DNA of 64,000 bases, taken from the NCBI GenBank assembly GCA_018365995.1, contig JAGZIY010000002.1, forward strand, positions 124,001-188,000. The letters run 5' to 3'. Shown here in pieces: positions 52,172 to 60,957 of the stretch. A program made the translations under genes and the position numbers. Below the pieces are notes generated by a model. That model searched no databases and had not been told where the DNA came from. It saw only the letters and a program-made list of their open reading frames with translations. The DNA comes from Butyricicoccus pullicaecorum (lineage in GTDB: Bacteria > Bacillota > Clostridia > Oscillospirales > Butyricicoccaceae). Within the stretch, counting starts at the first letter, position 1, and each line of letters opens with the position of its first letter.

Positions 52172-52855
52172 ATGCCAATAATTTATTGTGTCGAAGATGA
52201 TACCAACATCCGAGAGCTTGTGCTCTACGCTCTGCGTGCCTCCGGCTTTGAGGCAGAGGGCTTTGAAAATGCAGACCCATTTCTTGAACAGCTGCATACC
52301 ACCAGTCCCGACCTCGTTTTACTTGATATTATGCTGCCCGGAATGGACGGTCTATCCATTCTGCGCACCTTGCGGGAAAACCCGCGCACAGCCAAGCTTC
52401 CAGTCATTCTTTTAACCGCAAAAACCGCAGAATATGACAAAGTCCGCGGATTAGATGATGGCGCAGATGACTACTTGTGCAAGCCTTTTGGCGTTATGGA
52501 ACTAATCTCCCGTATCAAAGCTGTTTTGCGCCGAACCTCCCCTATCTCAACCACTGACAGCATTTCACTGGGAGACATCACACTGGATACCGCCCGCCAC
52601 ACCGTTGAAGCCGGCGGACATCCTGTTATACTCACACTCAAAGAGTTTGACCTCCTGCATTATCTCATGAGAAACGCAAATATCGTTCTCTCCCGCGAGC
52701 AAATCATGGAGTCTGTTTGGGGTTTTGGCTTTGAGGGTGAAAGCCGAACCGTTGATATGCACATCAAGACACTGCGCCAAAAACTGGGCGCTCCCAGCGC
52801 ACAAATTCAAACTGTGCGTGGTGTCGGCTATAAAATCGAGGCAGGTCACAAATGA
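52172..52855 (+). CDS. OmpR/PhoB-family response regulator
   Basis: 227-residue DNA-binding regulator. Receiver domain 1-120: the acidic pocket is in VEDDTN, the phosphorylated Asp in DLVLLDIMLPGMDG (about 51), the conserved Lys in YLCKPFG. The winged-helix output domain (about 130-225) has LTLKEFDLLHYLM, SREQIMESVWGF and RTVDMHIKTLRQKLG, ending in RGVGYKIEAG. Nearest in pattern to PhoP/PhoB. Stop overlaps the kinase start (ATGA). Tandem promoters precede it. Target genes cannot be read directly. The phosphate link is suggested only by family resemblance and the PhoU-like gene 11 kb away. Confidence 0.95.
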   Translation: MPIIYCVEDDTNIRELVLYALRASGFEAEGFENADPFLEQLHTTSPDLVLLDIMLPGMDGLSILRTLRENPRTAKLPVILLTAKTAEYDKVRGLDDGADDYLCKPFGVMELISRIKAVLRRTSPISTTDSISLGDITLDTARHTVEAGGHPVILTLKEFDLLHYLMRNANIVLSREQIMESVWGFGFEGESRTVDMHIKTLRQKLGAPSAQIQTVRGVGYKIEAGHK

Positions 52856-54528
52856 AAAATCGGATCTGTCATCGTATGCTGGCACTGGCAATGCTGGTCG
52901 CTCTGCTCACTGGTATTGCGATGCTTGCTCTGCGATTGCAAGACGGTTTACACGAATTGTCTGAACAAACCTCTCGGCAAGCTGCCATTGCACAGGCAGG
53001 GTATCTGCACGCAGCGGACCCAACTGCCGCACTCCACGCCATCGGAGAGTCTGACCGCTCTCGTGTCACACTGATTGCAAAGGACGGTTCTGTACTCTAT
53101 GATTCCAATGCAGATATCACACAAATGGAAAATCATGCCGCACGTCCAGAAATTCAAATGGCACAAGCGACTGGAAGAGGAAAAGAGGTACGTTTTTCGT
53201 CCACACTCAACACACTGACTTGTTATGTTGCGCTTCCGCTTCCCAACGGGGATATCCTGCGCGTTGCGAATACCACTGACCTGCTGATACGTTCACTCAT
53301 TGATACCCTGCCCGCGATGGGTATTATTATTCTGCTCATTTTCCTGCTTTCTGCTCTGGTGTCCAGCCGATTGACCGAGCAGCTTGTACGTCCAATCAAT
53401 GCCATTGACCCATCGAACCCGCTCACAACCGATGTATATGATGAACTTTCTCCGCTTGTTCTGCGGCTGAGCGAACAAAATAGGCAAATTGCAATGCAAA
53501 TTGCTACGTTAAAGCGCAAACAGGTAGAATTTAACGCAATTACAGCCGGCATGGACGAAGGACTGCTTTTATTAGATGAAAAATTGACCGTACTGACATG
53601 CAGCCGTGCAGCGCGCTATCTGTTAGACACGCCTGCTGCCCCCGGTTTGCCATTGGATACCTTTGAGCAGGATTCTGTGATTCTGCAAAAGGCACAAAAA
53701 GCATGCTCTGGGGAATCCAGTGTTTATATCGCTGAGCGTTCCAATCGGCATCTGCGCCTGTCTTTCAGTCCGGTCTATGTGGATAATGGTGTACGCGGCG
53801 TTGTCATTCTGGTGCTGGATATTTCATCACAATATGCCGCCGAGCAGTCGCGCCGTATGTTTACTGCAAATGTCACACATGAACTCAAAACACCGCTCAC
53901 CTCTGTGCTTGGCTACGCGGAAATCATCCGTTATGGTCTTGCAAAGCCAGAGGACATCCCGGGCTTTGCCGTGCGGATCCACAATGAGGCCGCCCGCCTT
54001 TTAAATCTTGTCGATGATATTATGAAGCTGTCTCGATTGGACGAAGGGCACAGCACACTGGATTTTGAAACCTTAGATCTCTATGCACTTGCAAATACAG
54101 TCTGTGAACGTCTATATGACCGTGCCGTACAGCACGATGTCTCTCTGACTGTACAGGGTACATCGTGTATGATTTATGGCGTTCCCATGATGGTCGATGA
54201 AGTCGTCTCAAACCTCTGTGACAATGGAATCAAATATAATCGTCCGAATGGTACCGTTCAGATAACTCTTGAACAGAATGATACACAGGTTATACTCAGC
54301 GTTTCAAATACTGGTCCTGCCATTTCACCCGATGCACAAGCGCATATTTTTGAGCGCTTTTATCGGGCAGATGCTTCCCGCTCACAGGAAATCCCCGGCA
54401 CCGGTCTGGGGCTTTCCATTGTAAAGCATATCTGTGAAATCCACAAAGCCTCTATCAGCGTCACATCAGAGCCAGATCATACAATTTTCCGTGTTTGCTG
54501 GCCAGTCTGTTCGGAGCTGCACACATGA
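52852..54528 (+). CDS. PhoR-like sensor histidine kinase
   Basis: 558-residue membrane kinase partnered with the preceding regulator. It has an N-terminal helix (about 9-28), an extracellular sensor of about 120 residues, a second helix (MGIIILLIFLLSALVSS, about 157-173), a HAMP-like stretch, a PAS domain (about 225-325), then HisKA with the phosphoacceptor His in TANVTHELKTPLTS and HATPase with NLCDNGIKYN, FERFYRADASRS and GTGLGLSIVKHI. This layout is that of PhoR. Start and stop both overlap neighbours by ATGA, so three proteins are translated in chain. Confidence 0.94.
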   Translation: MKNRICHRMLALAMLVALLTGIAMLALRLQDGLHELSEQTSRQAAIAQAGYLHAADPTAALHAIGESDRSRVTLIAKDGSVLYDSNADITQMENHAARPEIQMAQATGRGKEVRFSSTLNTLTCYVALPLPNGDILRVANTTDLLIRSLIDTLPAMGIIILLIFLLSALVSSRLTEQLVRPINAIDPSNPLTTDVYDELSPLVLRLSEQNRQIAMQIATLKRKQVEFNAITAGMDEGLLLLDEKLTVLTCSRAARYLLDTPAAPGLPLDTFEQDSVILQKAQKACSGESSVYIAERSNRHLRLSFSPVYVDNGVRGVVILVLDISSQYAAEQSRRMFTANVTHELKTPLTSVLGYAEIIRYGLAKPEDIPGFAVRIHNEAARLLNLVDDIMKLSRLDEGHSTLDFETLDLYALANTVCERLYDRAVQHDVSLTVQGTSCMIYGVPMMVDEVVSNLCDNGIKYNRPNGTVQITLEQNDTQVILSVSNTGPAISPDAQAHIFERFYRADASRSQEIPGTGLGLSIVKHICEIHKASISVTSEPDHTIFRVCWPVCSELHT

Positions 54529-55178
54529 CTATACCTTCTGTTTCACTCTATTACGCACAGGTTTCTCCCGACCACTCTCTATCAGAGTTTGACGGTCAAA
54601 TTTCTCCGGAGCGTCTTGCACACCTGTCCAGCATCTCGCACCCCCATGCACAGTCCTGCTCTCTGACAGGCGATCTATTGCTCAATGCAATTGTGCGCCG
54701 CCTCATTCCAGACGCAAGTTTTCCTCTGATACGTAAGAACGCAGCCGGAGGAAAGCCATATCTGCCCGCTTATCCGGAATTTCATTTTTCGATCTCTCAC
54801 AGCGCTGACATTGCTGTCTGTGCAGTTGCCTCGATCCCTGTTGGGGTCGATATCGAATTGCCACGAAAAGTACGTTCCGGAATCGCTGCGCGCTGGTTTT
54901 CCCACGCGGAACAAGAATTGCTGGAGCAAAATCCCTCTGCTTTTTTTGATTTATGGATGGCAAAGGAGGCTGTGCTCAAAGAAATCGGATGCGGACTTTG
55001 CGGCAAACTTCAGACAGTCTCTGTTGATTTATCCCCTGCGCCCCATCTGACTGCTCCTGTTCACGGGCAATGGCATGCACTCACATGCGTCAAACTCCCA
55101 TGCGAACTTTCAGTTATGATAGCAATTCCCGGCACACATCCTGCTCATGTGACAGTTCACCCCAAAGTACAACTATGA
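54525..55178 (+). CDS. Sfp-type 4'-phosphopantetheinyl transferase
   Basis: 217-residue enzyme that activates carrier proteins by moving phosphopantetheine from CoA to a serine. The Mg2+/CoA motifs are SISHSADIAVCAV, VGVDIELPRKV and FFDLWMAKEAVLKEIGCGL. It is Sfp/AcpT-like rather than AcpS. No carrier protein, polyketide or peptide synthetase gene occurs in the window, so its client is unknown. ATG at 54525 follows TCGGAG and overlaps the kinase stop; the longer frame from 54495 lies inside the kinase gene. The coupling to a two-component system is unusual. Confidence 0.9.
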   Translation: MTIPSVSLYYAQVSPDHSLSEFDGQISPERLAHLSSISHPHAQSCSLTGDLLLNAIVRRLIPDASFPLIRKNAAGGKPYLPAYPEFHFSISHSADIAVCAVASIPVGVDIELPRKVRSGIAARWFSHAEQELLEQNPSAFFDLWMAKEAVLKEIGCGLCGKLQTVSVDLSPAPHLTAPVHGQWHALTCVKLPCELSVMIAIPGTHPAHVTVHPKVQL

Positions 55179-55237
55179 TTTTATCAATTTTCACTGATAT
55201 GTTCTCCTGTAATTCCCATATTTTTCAGCATTCTGCC

Positions 55238-55266
55238 TTGAATTCAATGTCCAAGATTGTTATAAT
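55238..55266 (+). promoter_or_regulatory. Sigma-A promoter for glgA
   Basis: -35 TTGAAT (55238-55243), 17-base spacer, perfect -10 TATAAT (55261-55266), about 85 bases before the gene. Confidence 0.78.
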
Positions 55267-55355
55267 ATGAATAAGTAATCAACGCCCACAGCAATCCATG
55301 CTGTCATGCAGTATGGGATCCGGTATTTCTGGAAATCTAACGGAGGGTTTCTCTT

Positions 55356-56804
55356 ATGAAAAATATCTTATTTGTCGCATCTGAATGTGTCCCATTCATT
55401 AAAACCGGCGGTCTTGCTGATGTAGTTGGTGCCCTCCCTAAGGCACTGAACCCTGAGGAGTTCGATGTTCGTGTCATCATTCCAAACTATATGGCAATTC
55501 CAGAACACTATCGCAGCAAATTTGAATATGTTTCCCATTTCTATATGGATCTTGGCGGTTTAGGCTCGGTCTATGTCGGTATTCTGCAATATAACATGGA
55601 CGGTGTCATTTACTACTTTATTGATAATCAATACTATTTTGGCGGCAGCAAGCCTTATGGTGATATTCATTGGGATATTGAAAAATTTTGCTTTTTCTGT
55701 AAAGCCGCCCTGTCTGTACTCCCAACCATCGGTTTTCACCCAGATGTGATTCACTGCAACGACTGGCAGTCAGGCATTGTTCCTGTTTTTCTGCATACCC
55801 TGTTCAAAGACAATCCGTTCTACCACAATATCCGCACAGTCATGACCATTCACAATCTGCGTTTTCAGGGTATTTGGGATATCCCCACCATGAAGCTCTA
55901 TACAGGACTTCCAGATTGGGTATTCACCCCCGACCGTATGGAATTCAAAAATGATGCCAATATGCTGAAGGGCGGCTTGGTCTTTGCCGACTGGATCACC
56001 ACAGTTTCTCAAACCTACGCAGGAGAAATTCAATGTGCATTCTATGGAGAAGGTCTTGATGGTCTGCTCCGCGCCAAGCGCGACACCCTTTCTGGAATTG
56101 TAAATGGTATTGATTATACCATTTACAATCCGGCAGACGATCAGAATATTACAGTCCCCTATTCGGTTCAAAATTACCTCAAGGGAAAGTCTGCCAACAA
56201 AGCAGCTCTTCAAAAAGAGCTTGGACTTCCTGAGGCACCAGATACCATGCTCATCGCTATGGTCACCCGTCTTACCGACCAAAAAGGTCTCGATCTTGTA
56301 AACTGGATCATTGGTCGCCTTGTCGAATCCCGTGTACAGCTTGTTGTAGTTGGCACAGGCGATCCTCGCTATGAGGGACTGTTTCAACACATGCAGGAAG
56401 TTGCACCCGATAAGGTACGCGCCTATATTGCATTCAACGAGTCCTTTGCACACAAGGTCTATGCAGGCGCAGATGCACTGCTCATGCCTTCGCTCTTTGA
56501 GCCCTGCGGTCTCACACAGCTTATCTCTCTCCGATATGGTACTGTGCCAATCGTTCGAGAGACCGGTGGTCTTCGTGATACTGTGGAACCCTACAATGAA
56601 TTCGAGAACATCGGTACCGGTTTTTCCTTCTGCAATTATAATGCAGATGAAATGCTCTCCACAATCTATTATGCAGAGCAAACCTACTATGAGAACCGCA
56701 AGGCATGGAACAGCATCGTAAAGCGCGGAATGCAGCAGGATTTCTCATGGAATGTGTCTGCAAAAAAATATGAAGCGCTTTACACACAGCTGTGTGAACA
56801 TTAA
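55356..56804 (+). CDS. glgA: Glycogen synthase (ADP-glucose) GlgA
   Basis: 482-residue GT5 glycosyltransferase that adds glucose from ADP-glucose to glycogen. The N-terminal KTGGLADVVGALPKAL (residues 16-31) binds ADP-glucose, HCNDWQSGIVP and TIHNLRFQG are typical, and the GT-B C-terminal half has GTGDPRYEG and MPSLFEPCGLTQL with the catalytic Glu. Length is normal. It is a lone gene; other glg genes (B, C, D, P) are not in the window. RBS GGAGGG. It ends at a strong terminator. Confidence 0.97.
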   Translation: MKNILFVASECVPFIKTGGLADVVGALPKALNPEEFDVRVIIPNYMAIPEHYRSKFEYVSHFYMDLGGLGSVYVGILQYNMDGVIYYFIDNQYYFGGSKPYGDIHWDIEKFCFFCKAALSVLPTIGFHPDVIHCNDWQSGIVPVFLHTLFKDNPFYHNIRTVMTIHNLRFQGIWDIPTMKLYTGLPDWVFTPDRMEFKNDANMLKGGLVFADWITTVSQTYAGEIQCAFYGEGLDGLLRAKRDTLSGIVNGIDYTIYNPADDQNITVPYSVQNYLKGKSANKAALQKELGLPEAPDTMLIAMVTRLTDQKGLDLVNWIIGRLVESRVQLVVVGTGDPRYEGLFQHMQEVAPDKVRAYIAFNESFAHKVYAGADALLMPSLFEPCGLTQLISLRYGTVPIVRETGGLRDTVEPYNEFENIGTGFSFCNYNADEMLSTIYYAEQTYYENRKAWNSIVKRGMQQDFSWNVSAKKYEALYTQLCEH

Positions 56805-56821
56805 TCTTCTTTTCTCCAAAT

Positions 56822-56858
56822 AAAAAAAGCCAGATTTTTTCTGGCTTTTTTGTTTTTT
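56822..56858. terminator. Terminator after glgA
   Basis: Stem AAAAAAGCCAGA with TCTGGCTTTTTT around a T-loop, followed by further T. Symmetric A and T flanks. Confidence 0.9.
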
Positions 56859-56936
56859 AGCTCTTTCCAGAAATATTTTGCGGATTATAAAAAGCATAAA
56901 TCGTCAAAAAACGTCATTACAATCTAGTTACCTTGC

Positions 56937-56965
56937 TTGACAAGTATACTTTCTACTCGTATACT
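56937..56965 (+). promoter_or_regulatory. Strong promoter with internal palindrome, exporter operon
   Basis: Consensus -35 TTGACA (56937-56942), 17-base spacer, -10 TATACT (56960-56965). The perfect palindrome AAGTATACTT (56942-56951) lies in the spacer, and GTATACT recurs at 56944 and 56959, 15 bases apart. This is a good place for a repressor or MerR-like activator. Confidence 0.8.
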
Positions 56966-57042
56966 GTGACTGTACTAGACTTACTCATACAGTTGCTTGC
57001 AGCTGCATTGAGACGAGTGAAAAAGCGAGAGGAGAACTATCT

Positions 57043-58926
57043 ATGCCAACATTGGATAAGACACCGGTAGAAAATACACCAGATTCTGCGGATACCCAAA
57101 ACACAGCCACTGTACAGGAGGCTGTACCTGAAGGGAATCCAGACCCTTCGCCTCCAAGCCTTGTGCGCAACCGCTATGCAGATACAATGAATAAGCCCCG
57201 TCGGCGTCTGCCTAAGCCTGTGCGCATTGGGCTATGGATCGTAATCCTTGCAGCTATTTTAGGCGGCGGATTCTATCTCGTGCAAAAATCTCGGCAAACA
57301 ACTGAGACCTCATCTGTCAAAACAGCAACTGCACAGCGCGGTTTTCTCGAAACCTACGTAGAGGGTGACGGCCGCACGGCTGCAAAGACCCGTGCTGAAC
57401 TTGGCAAGGATATTAAGGGCAAGGTACTGAAGGTCAATGTTGCAACTGGTGATACCGTAAAGGCAGGTCAGGTCATTATGACTATTGACCCAACAGAAAC
57501 CCGAAAAGAATTAGAAGCTGCACAAACCGCACTGAACGAGGCGCAAAAGGGAATTACCGATGCAAATAAAACGCTCAGCAATCTTTCAATTACCGCCCCA
57601 TTTACCGGTCGTCTGCTTCCTCCCGGTGAAGTAACGGGCACAGATACAGATTCTGCGCCTTCCTCCGAGGAAAACACTCCCCCTCCAGCTGGCAACACAC
57701 AGGAAGTAAAGATTCAGGCAGGAGAAGAGGTAGCCTCCGGCACAACACTGGGTACGCTGGTTGATGATACCAATATGCACCTTGACCTCTATTACAGCTA
57801 CGCCTACATAGATAAGCTCAAAGTCGGTGCAGCGGCCACCATCTCCATTCCACAGACCATGGGTACGGTTTCCGGCAAGGTTGATAAAATCGAGCGCATC
57901 GAAAAAATCTCCGATGAAGGCAGCCGCCTGTTCCGTGCAACGATTACGTTCCGCAACCCCGGCACACTCAAAGCAGGCATGGCAGCGACCGCAACAGTTA
58001 CCGCAGACGGTCTCAATATCGCTCCTACCGAATCCGGAAAGCTGGCATACAGCCGTGAAATCCAAATCGTTACCAAAGCAGCTGGTAAAGCAAATGCCGC
58101 TTGTGCTCCCAGCTATCAAAAATTCTCTGCGGGTCAAACGATTTTGCAGCTGACCAGCGACGAAGCAGCCAATGCACTCACCGCAGCACAGCAGCTGCTG
58201 AAAACCCGTCAGGAAACGGTAAACGACCTCACAAAACGTATTCAGGAATGTACTGTCACTTCTCCAATCGATGGCATTGTGATGTCCCTCGATGCGATAG
58301 AGGGCGAAGACCTCAGCGGCAATACCATTCCTTGTGTCGTTGCAGATACTGATAATATCGTCATCAATGCCGATATTTCCATGAGTGACGTTGCCCATGT
58401 GCAGGTTGGACAGACCGCTTCTATCACGATGGAACTGGGCAATGAATCCATAAGCTTTACCGGAACTGTACAGTCTGTCGCACTAGAGGCAAGCAAAAAC
58501 GAGAACAACAGTCAAGGCTCCATGCCAACCTTCCCCGCTGTGATTTCGGTTGACCCTGTAGAGGGACAGACACTGCGTCCAGATTTTTATGTCAACTACC
58601 GCATCACAACTGCACAGTCAGAGGACTGCATTACGGTTCCCTCCTCTGCTGTTGTCAATACCGCAGACGGTGTTGCCGTGTTTGTACAGCCAGCGGAGGG
58701 ACAGACCTTTGAAAACGCACTGCCGCTTCCGGAAGGCTCCGATGTTCCGGAAGGCTTTGTACTCGTTCCAATCGAAACCGGGCTTGCAGACGCAGAAAAC
58801 ACCGAAGTGCTCTCCGGAATCGAGGAAGGTACCACCGTCCTGCTCGCAGGTCCGCAGGATCTTTATAACATGGATCAAGAGGGCGATTCGGCTGGCGGCA
58901 CTGCCGTTTCCGTTTCCGTTGGTTAA
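57043..58926 (+). CDS. HlyD/MacA-like membrane fusion protein
   Basis: 627-residue adaptor subunit of a MacAB-type exporter. A 65-residue polar cytoplasmic segment precedes one membrane helix (RIGLWIVILAAILGGGFYLV, about 66-85). Outside are barrel-sandwich and helical-hairpin modules. One spans about 105-200 (KGKVLKVNVATGDTVKAGQV, coiled coil, LSITAPFTGRLLPPGEV). A second hairpin/sandwich comes later (about 365-450, ending ECTVTSPIDGIVMSLDAIEG). Beta-barrel and membrane-proximal domains follow. Having two such modules makes it longer than ordinary MacA. First gene of a four-gene operon; RBS AGAGGAG. Confidence 0.88.
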   Translation: MPTLDKTPVENTPDSADTQNTATVQEAVPEGNPDPSPPSLVRNRYADTMNKPRRRLPKPVRIGLWIVILAAILGGGFYLVQKSRQTTETSSVKTATAQRGFLETYVEGDGRTAAKTRAELGKDIKGKVLKVNVATGDTVKAGQVIMTIDPTETRKELEAAQTALNEAQKGITDANKTLSNLSITAPFTGRLLPPGEVTGTDTDSAPSSEENTPPPAGNTQEVKIQAGEEVASGTTLGTLVDDTNMHLDLYYSYAYIDKLKVGAAATISIPQTMGTVSGKVDKIERIEKISDEGSRLFRATITFRNPGTLKAGMAATATVTADGLNIAPTESGKLAYSREIQIVTKAAGKANAACAPSYQKFSAGQTILQLTSDEAANALTAAQQLLKTRQETVNDLTKRIQECTVTSPIDGIVMSLDAIEGEDLSGNTIPCVVADTDNIVINADISMSDVAHVQVGQTASITMELGNESISFTGTVQSVALEASKNENNSQGSMPTFPAVISVDPVEGQTLRPDFYVNYRITTAQSEDCITVPSSAVVNTADGVAVFVQPAEGQTFENALPLPEGSDVPEGFVLVPIETGLADAENTEVLSGIEEGTTVLLAGPQDLYNMDQEGDSAGGTAVSVSVG

Positions 58927-58940
58927 GGGAGGACTGTTTT

Positions 58941-59690
58941 ATGTTCTTCCGCAAACGAGAACCTGCCGCACAGTCGGTTGGTGATGCTTCTCTCCTCATT
59001 GACGTACAGCATCTGAGCAAAATTTACAACGAGGGCAAGGAAAACGAAGTCCGTGCACTCGATGATATCTCGCTTGCTGTACCTTGGGGACAGTTCCTCT
59101 GTATCCTCGGCCAGTCTGGCTCAGGTAAATCCACGCTGATGAATATTTTAGGCTGTCTGGATATCCCGACCTATGGCATCTATCGTTTGGGTGGTCAGGC
59201 AGTCAGTGACATGAAGCCTTCCACTCTATCCGGTATCCGCAACCGTGAAATCGGATTTATCTTTCAGGGCTTTAATCTCATTCCTGCATTGACTGCAATC
59301 GAAAATGTAGAGCTTCCCCTCATTTACCGCGGTATGCCGCGTGCCAAACGGCACGCGCTGGCAGTCGCTGCCCTTGAACAGGTCGGTCTTGGACATCGTC
59401 TTAATCACCGTCCCTCAGAAATGTCCGGCGGTCAGCAGCAGCGTGTCGCCATTGCACGTGCTGTGGCAGCCAAGCCGCCCATTATTATGGCAGACGAACC
59501 CACCGGCAATTTGGATTCTGCCTCCGGACGGGAAATTATGGAGCAGCTTTCCGCACTCAATCGAGAAGGCACCTCGGTGATTCTCATCACACATGACAAC
59601 CATCTGGCACAAATGGCAGAGCGTATTGTCACCATTCAAGATGGTCACATCGTCTCTGATGCCCTCGGGAGAGGAGGACTGGACGAATGA
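58941..59690 (+). CDS. MacB/LolD-type ABC transporter ATPase
   Basis: 249-residue nucleotide-binding subunit. Walker A is GQSGSGKSTLMNILGCLD, Q-loop IFQGFNLIPALT, ABC signature MSGGQQQRVAIARAVA, Walker B IIMADEPTGNLD, and the switch His is in ILITHD. Group features match the MacB/LolD/FtsE type, which powers peptide or lipoprotein extrusion with a separate FtsX-like permease. It starts 14 bases after the adaptor gene with GGGAGG, and its stop overlaps the permease start (ATGA). Confidence 0.96.
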   Translation: MFFRKREPAAQSVGDASLLIDVQHLSKIYNEGKENEVRALDDISLAVPWGQFLCILGQSGSGKSTLMNILGCLDIPTYGIYRLGGQAVSDMKPSTLSGIRNREIGFIFQGFNLIPALTAIENVELPLIYRGMPRAKRHALAVAALEQVGLGHRLNHRPSEMSGGQQQRVAIARAVAAKPPIIMADEPTGNLDSASGREIMEQLSALNREGTSVILITHDNHLAQMAERIVTIQDGHIVSDALGRGGLDE

Positions 59691-60937
59691 ACTGGCTGCA
59701 AACCATTCGCATGGCATTTAAGTCCATTGCAAACAATAAGGTGCGTTCCTTCCTGACCATGCTTGGTATCATCATTGGTGTTGCCTCCGTCATCACGCTT
59801 GTGGCTTCCATTCAAGGTATGGCAACCCTGTCACGGCTTCAGTTTGAAGCAATGGGCAGCAATCAAATTCGCATCTCCGGTTGGGATCTCAAGTCCGATG
59901 ACTGGGCGATGCTGGAAAAAACCTTTGATACAGAACTAAAAGAACGTATCAAAGGCTGGTCTCCACAAAGCCGCTATTATGATTGGCAGTCAAAGGGTGT
60001 CCAATATCGCGGTAAGGTATTGAATGATGAAAAATATCATACCAACATTTACTTCGGAAACGAAGATTACAGCATGGTAACCAACAATACCATTTCCTCT
60101 GGGCGCGACATCTCCCCTATGGATATCAAGTACGCCTCTCGCGTATGTATCATCGGTGACGCACTGCGCCGCTACTTCTTTGGCGCCATGAGTCCCATTG
60201 GACAAAAAATTTATATTGGCGGAAAAAGCTTTGAAATCATTGGAACCTACAAAGCAAAGTTTGGCGGCAGACTGAACTCCGATGACCAAATGATTTTACT
60301 GCCGTATACCCTGCAGCCAATAATGATGGATGTCCGCGCTACCGGTGACCGCAATTATTATGTGCAAACCAACACCAAGGAGGATATTCAGCCAACCGTT
60401 GATTTCATCAATCAGCTTATGAAGCCGCGCGTTGGGGAAAACGGATACTTTGACTGTTCCTCCAATGCACAGTATCAGGAGCAAATGGAAGCCTCCAGCA
60501 ATCAGATGGCATTGCTCGGCGGCGGTGTCGCTGCGATTTCCCTGCTTGTTGGCGGAATTGGCATTATGAATATCATGCTGGTATCGGTCACGGAGCGTAC
60601 CCGTGAAATTGGTATCCGTATGGCAATTGGCGCACGCAGACGTGATATTATCGGGCAATTTCTCATTGAATCGGCAGCTGTTTCCTGCTTCGGAGGACTC
60701 ATCGGCATTGCGCTGGGCTGCTTTGGCTCTGCCATCATCGGCAATCTGCTGATTGGACAGATCATACAGTCTAACTCCGGCTGGATGCCTGATGTAGAGC
60801 AATTCACTGTTTTGCCCTCTGTGCCGCTGGTACTGGGTGCATTCCTGTTTTCGGCATTGCTCGGCATCATCTTCGGGTTATATCCGGCAAACAAGGCTGC
60901 CAAGCTGCAGCCAGTAGATGCGCTTCGCACACAATGA
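59687..60937 (+). CDS. MacB/FtsX-family ABC transporter permease
   Basis: 416-residue permease. One N-terminal helix (VRSFLTMLGIIIGVASVITLV, about 18-40) is followed by an extracellular MacB-PCD domain of about 230 residues, then three C-terminal helices (about 270-410) with VTERTREIGIRMAIGARRRDI between them, ending NKAAKLQPVDALRTQ. All are hallmarks of MacB-type mechanotransmission permeases. Start overlaps the ATPase stop. Substrate unknown; the adjacent SLH gene and the adaptor suggest export of something at the cell surface (inference). Confidence 0.94.
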   Translation: MNWLQTIRMAFKSIANNKVRSFLTMLGIIIGVASVITLVASIQGMATLSRLQFEAMGSNQIRISGWDLKSDDWAMLEKTFDTELKERIKGWSPQSRYYDWQSKGVQYRGKVLNDEKYHTNIYFGNEDYSMVTNNTISSGRDISPMDIKYASRVCIIGDALRRYFFGAMSPIGQKIYIGGKSFEIIGTYKAKFGGRLNSDDQMILLPYTLQPIMMDVRATGDRNYYVQTNTKEDIQPTVDFINQLMKPRVGENGYFDCSSNAQYQEQMEASSNQMALLGGGVAAISLLVGGIGIMNIMLVSVTERTREIGIRMAIGARRRDIIGQFLIESAAVSCFGGLIGIALGCFGSAIIGNLLIGQIIQSNSGWMPDVEQFTVLPSVPLVLGAFLFSALLGIIFGLYPANKAAKLQPVDALRTQ

Positions 60938-60957
60938 TAAAAAAGGAGACGATACGC

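Noticed and set aside
55770..56681. 303-codon antisense frame in glgA
   Set aside because: Shadow of glgA with no ribosome site or family motif.
57586..58398. 270-codon antisense frame in the adaptor gene
   Set aside because: Cys/Gly-rich shadow, no start signals.
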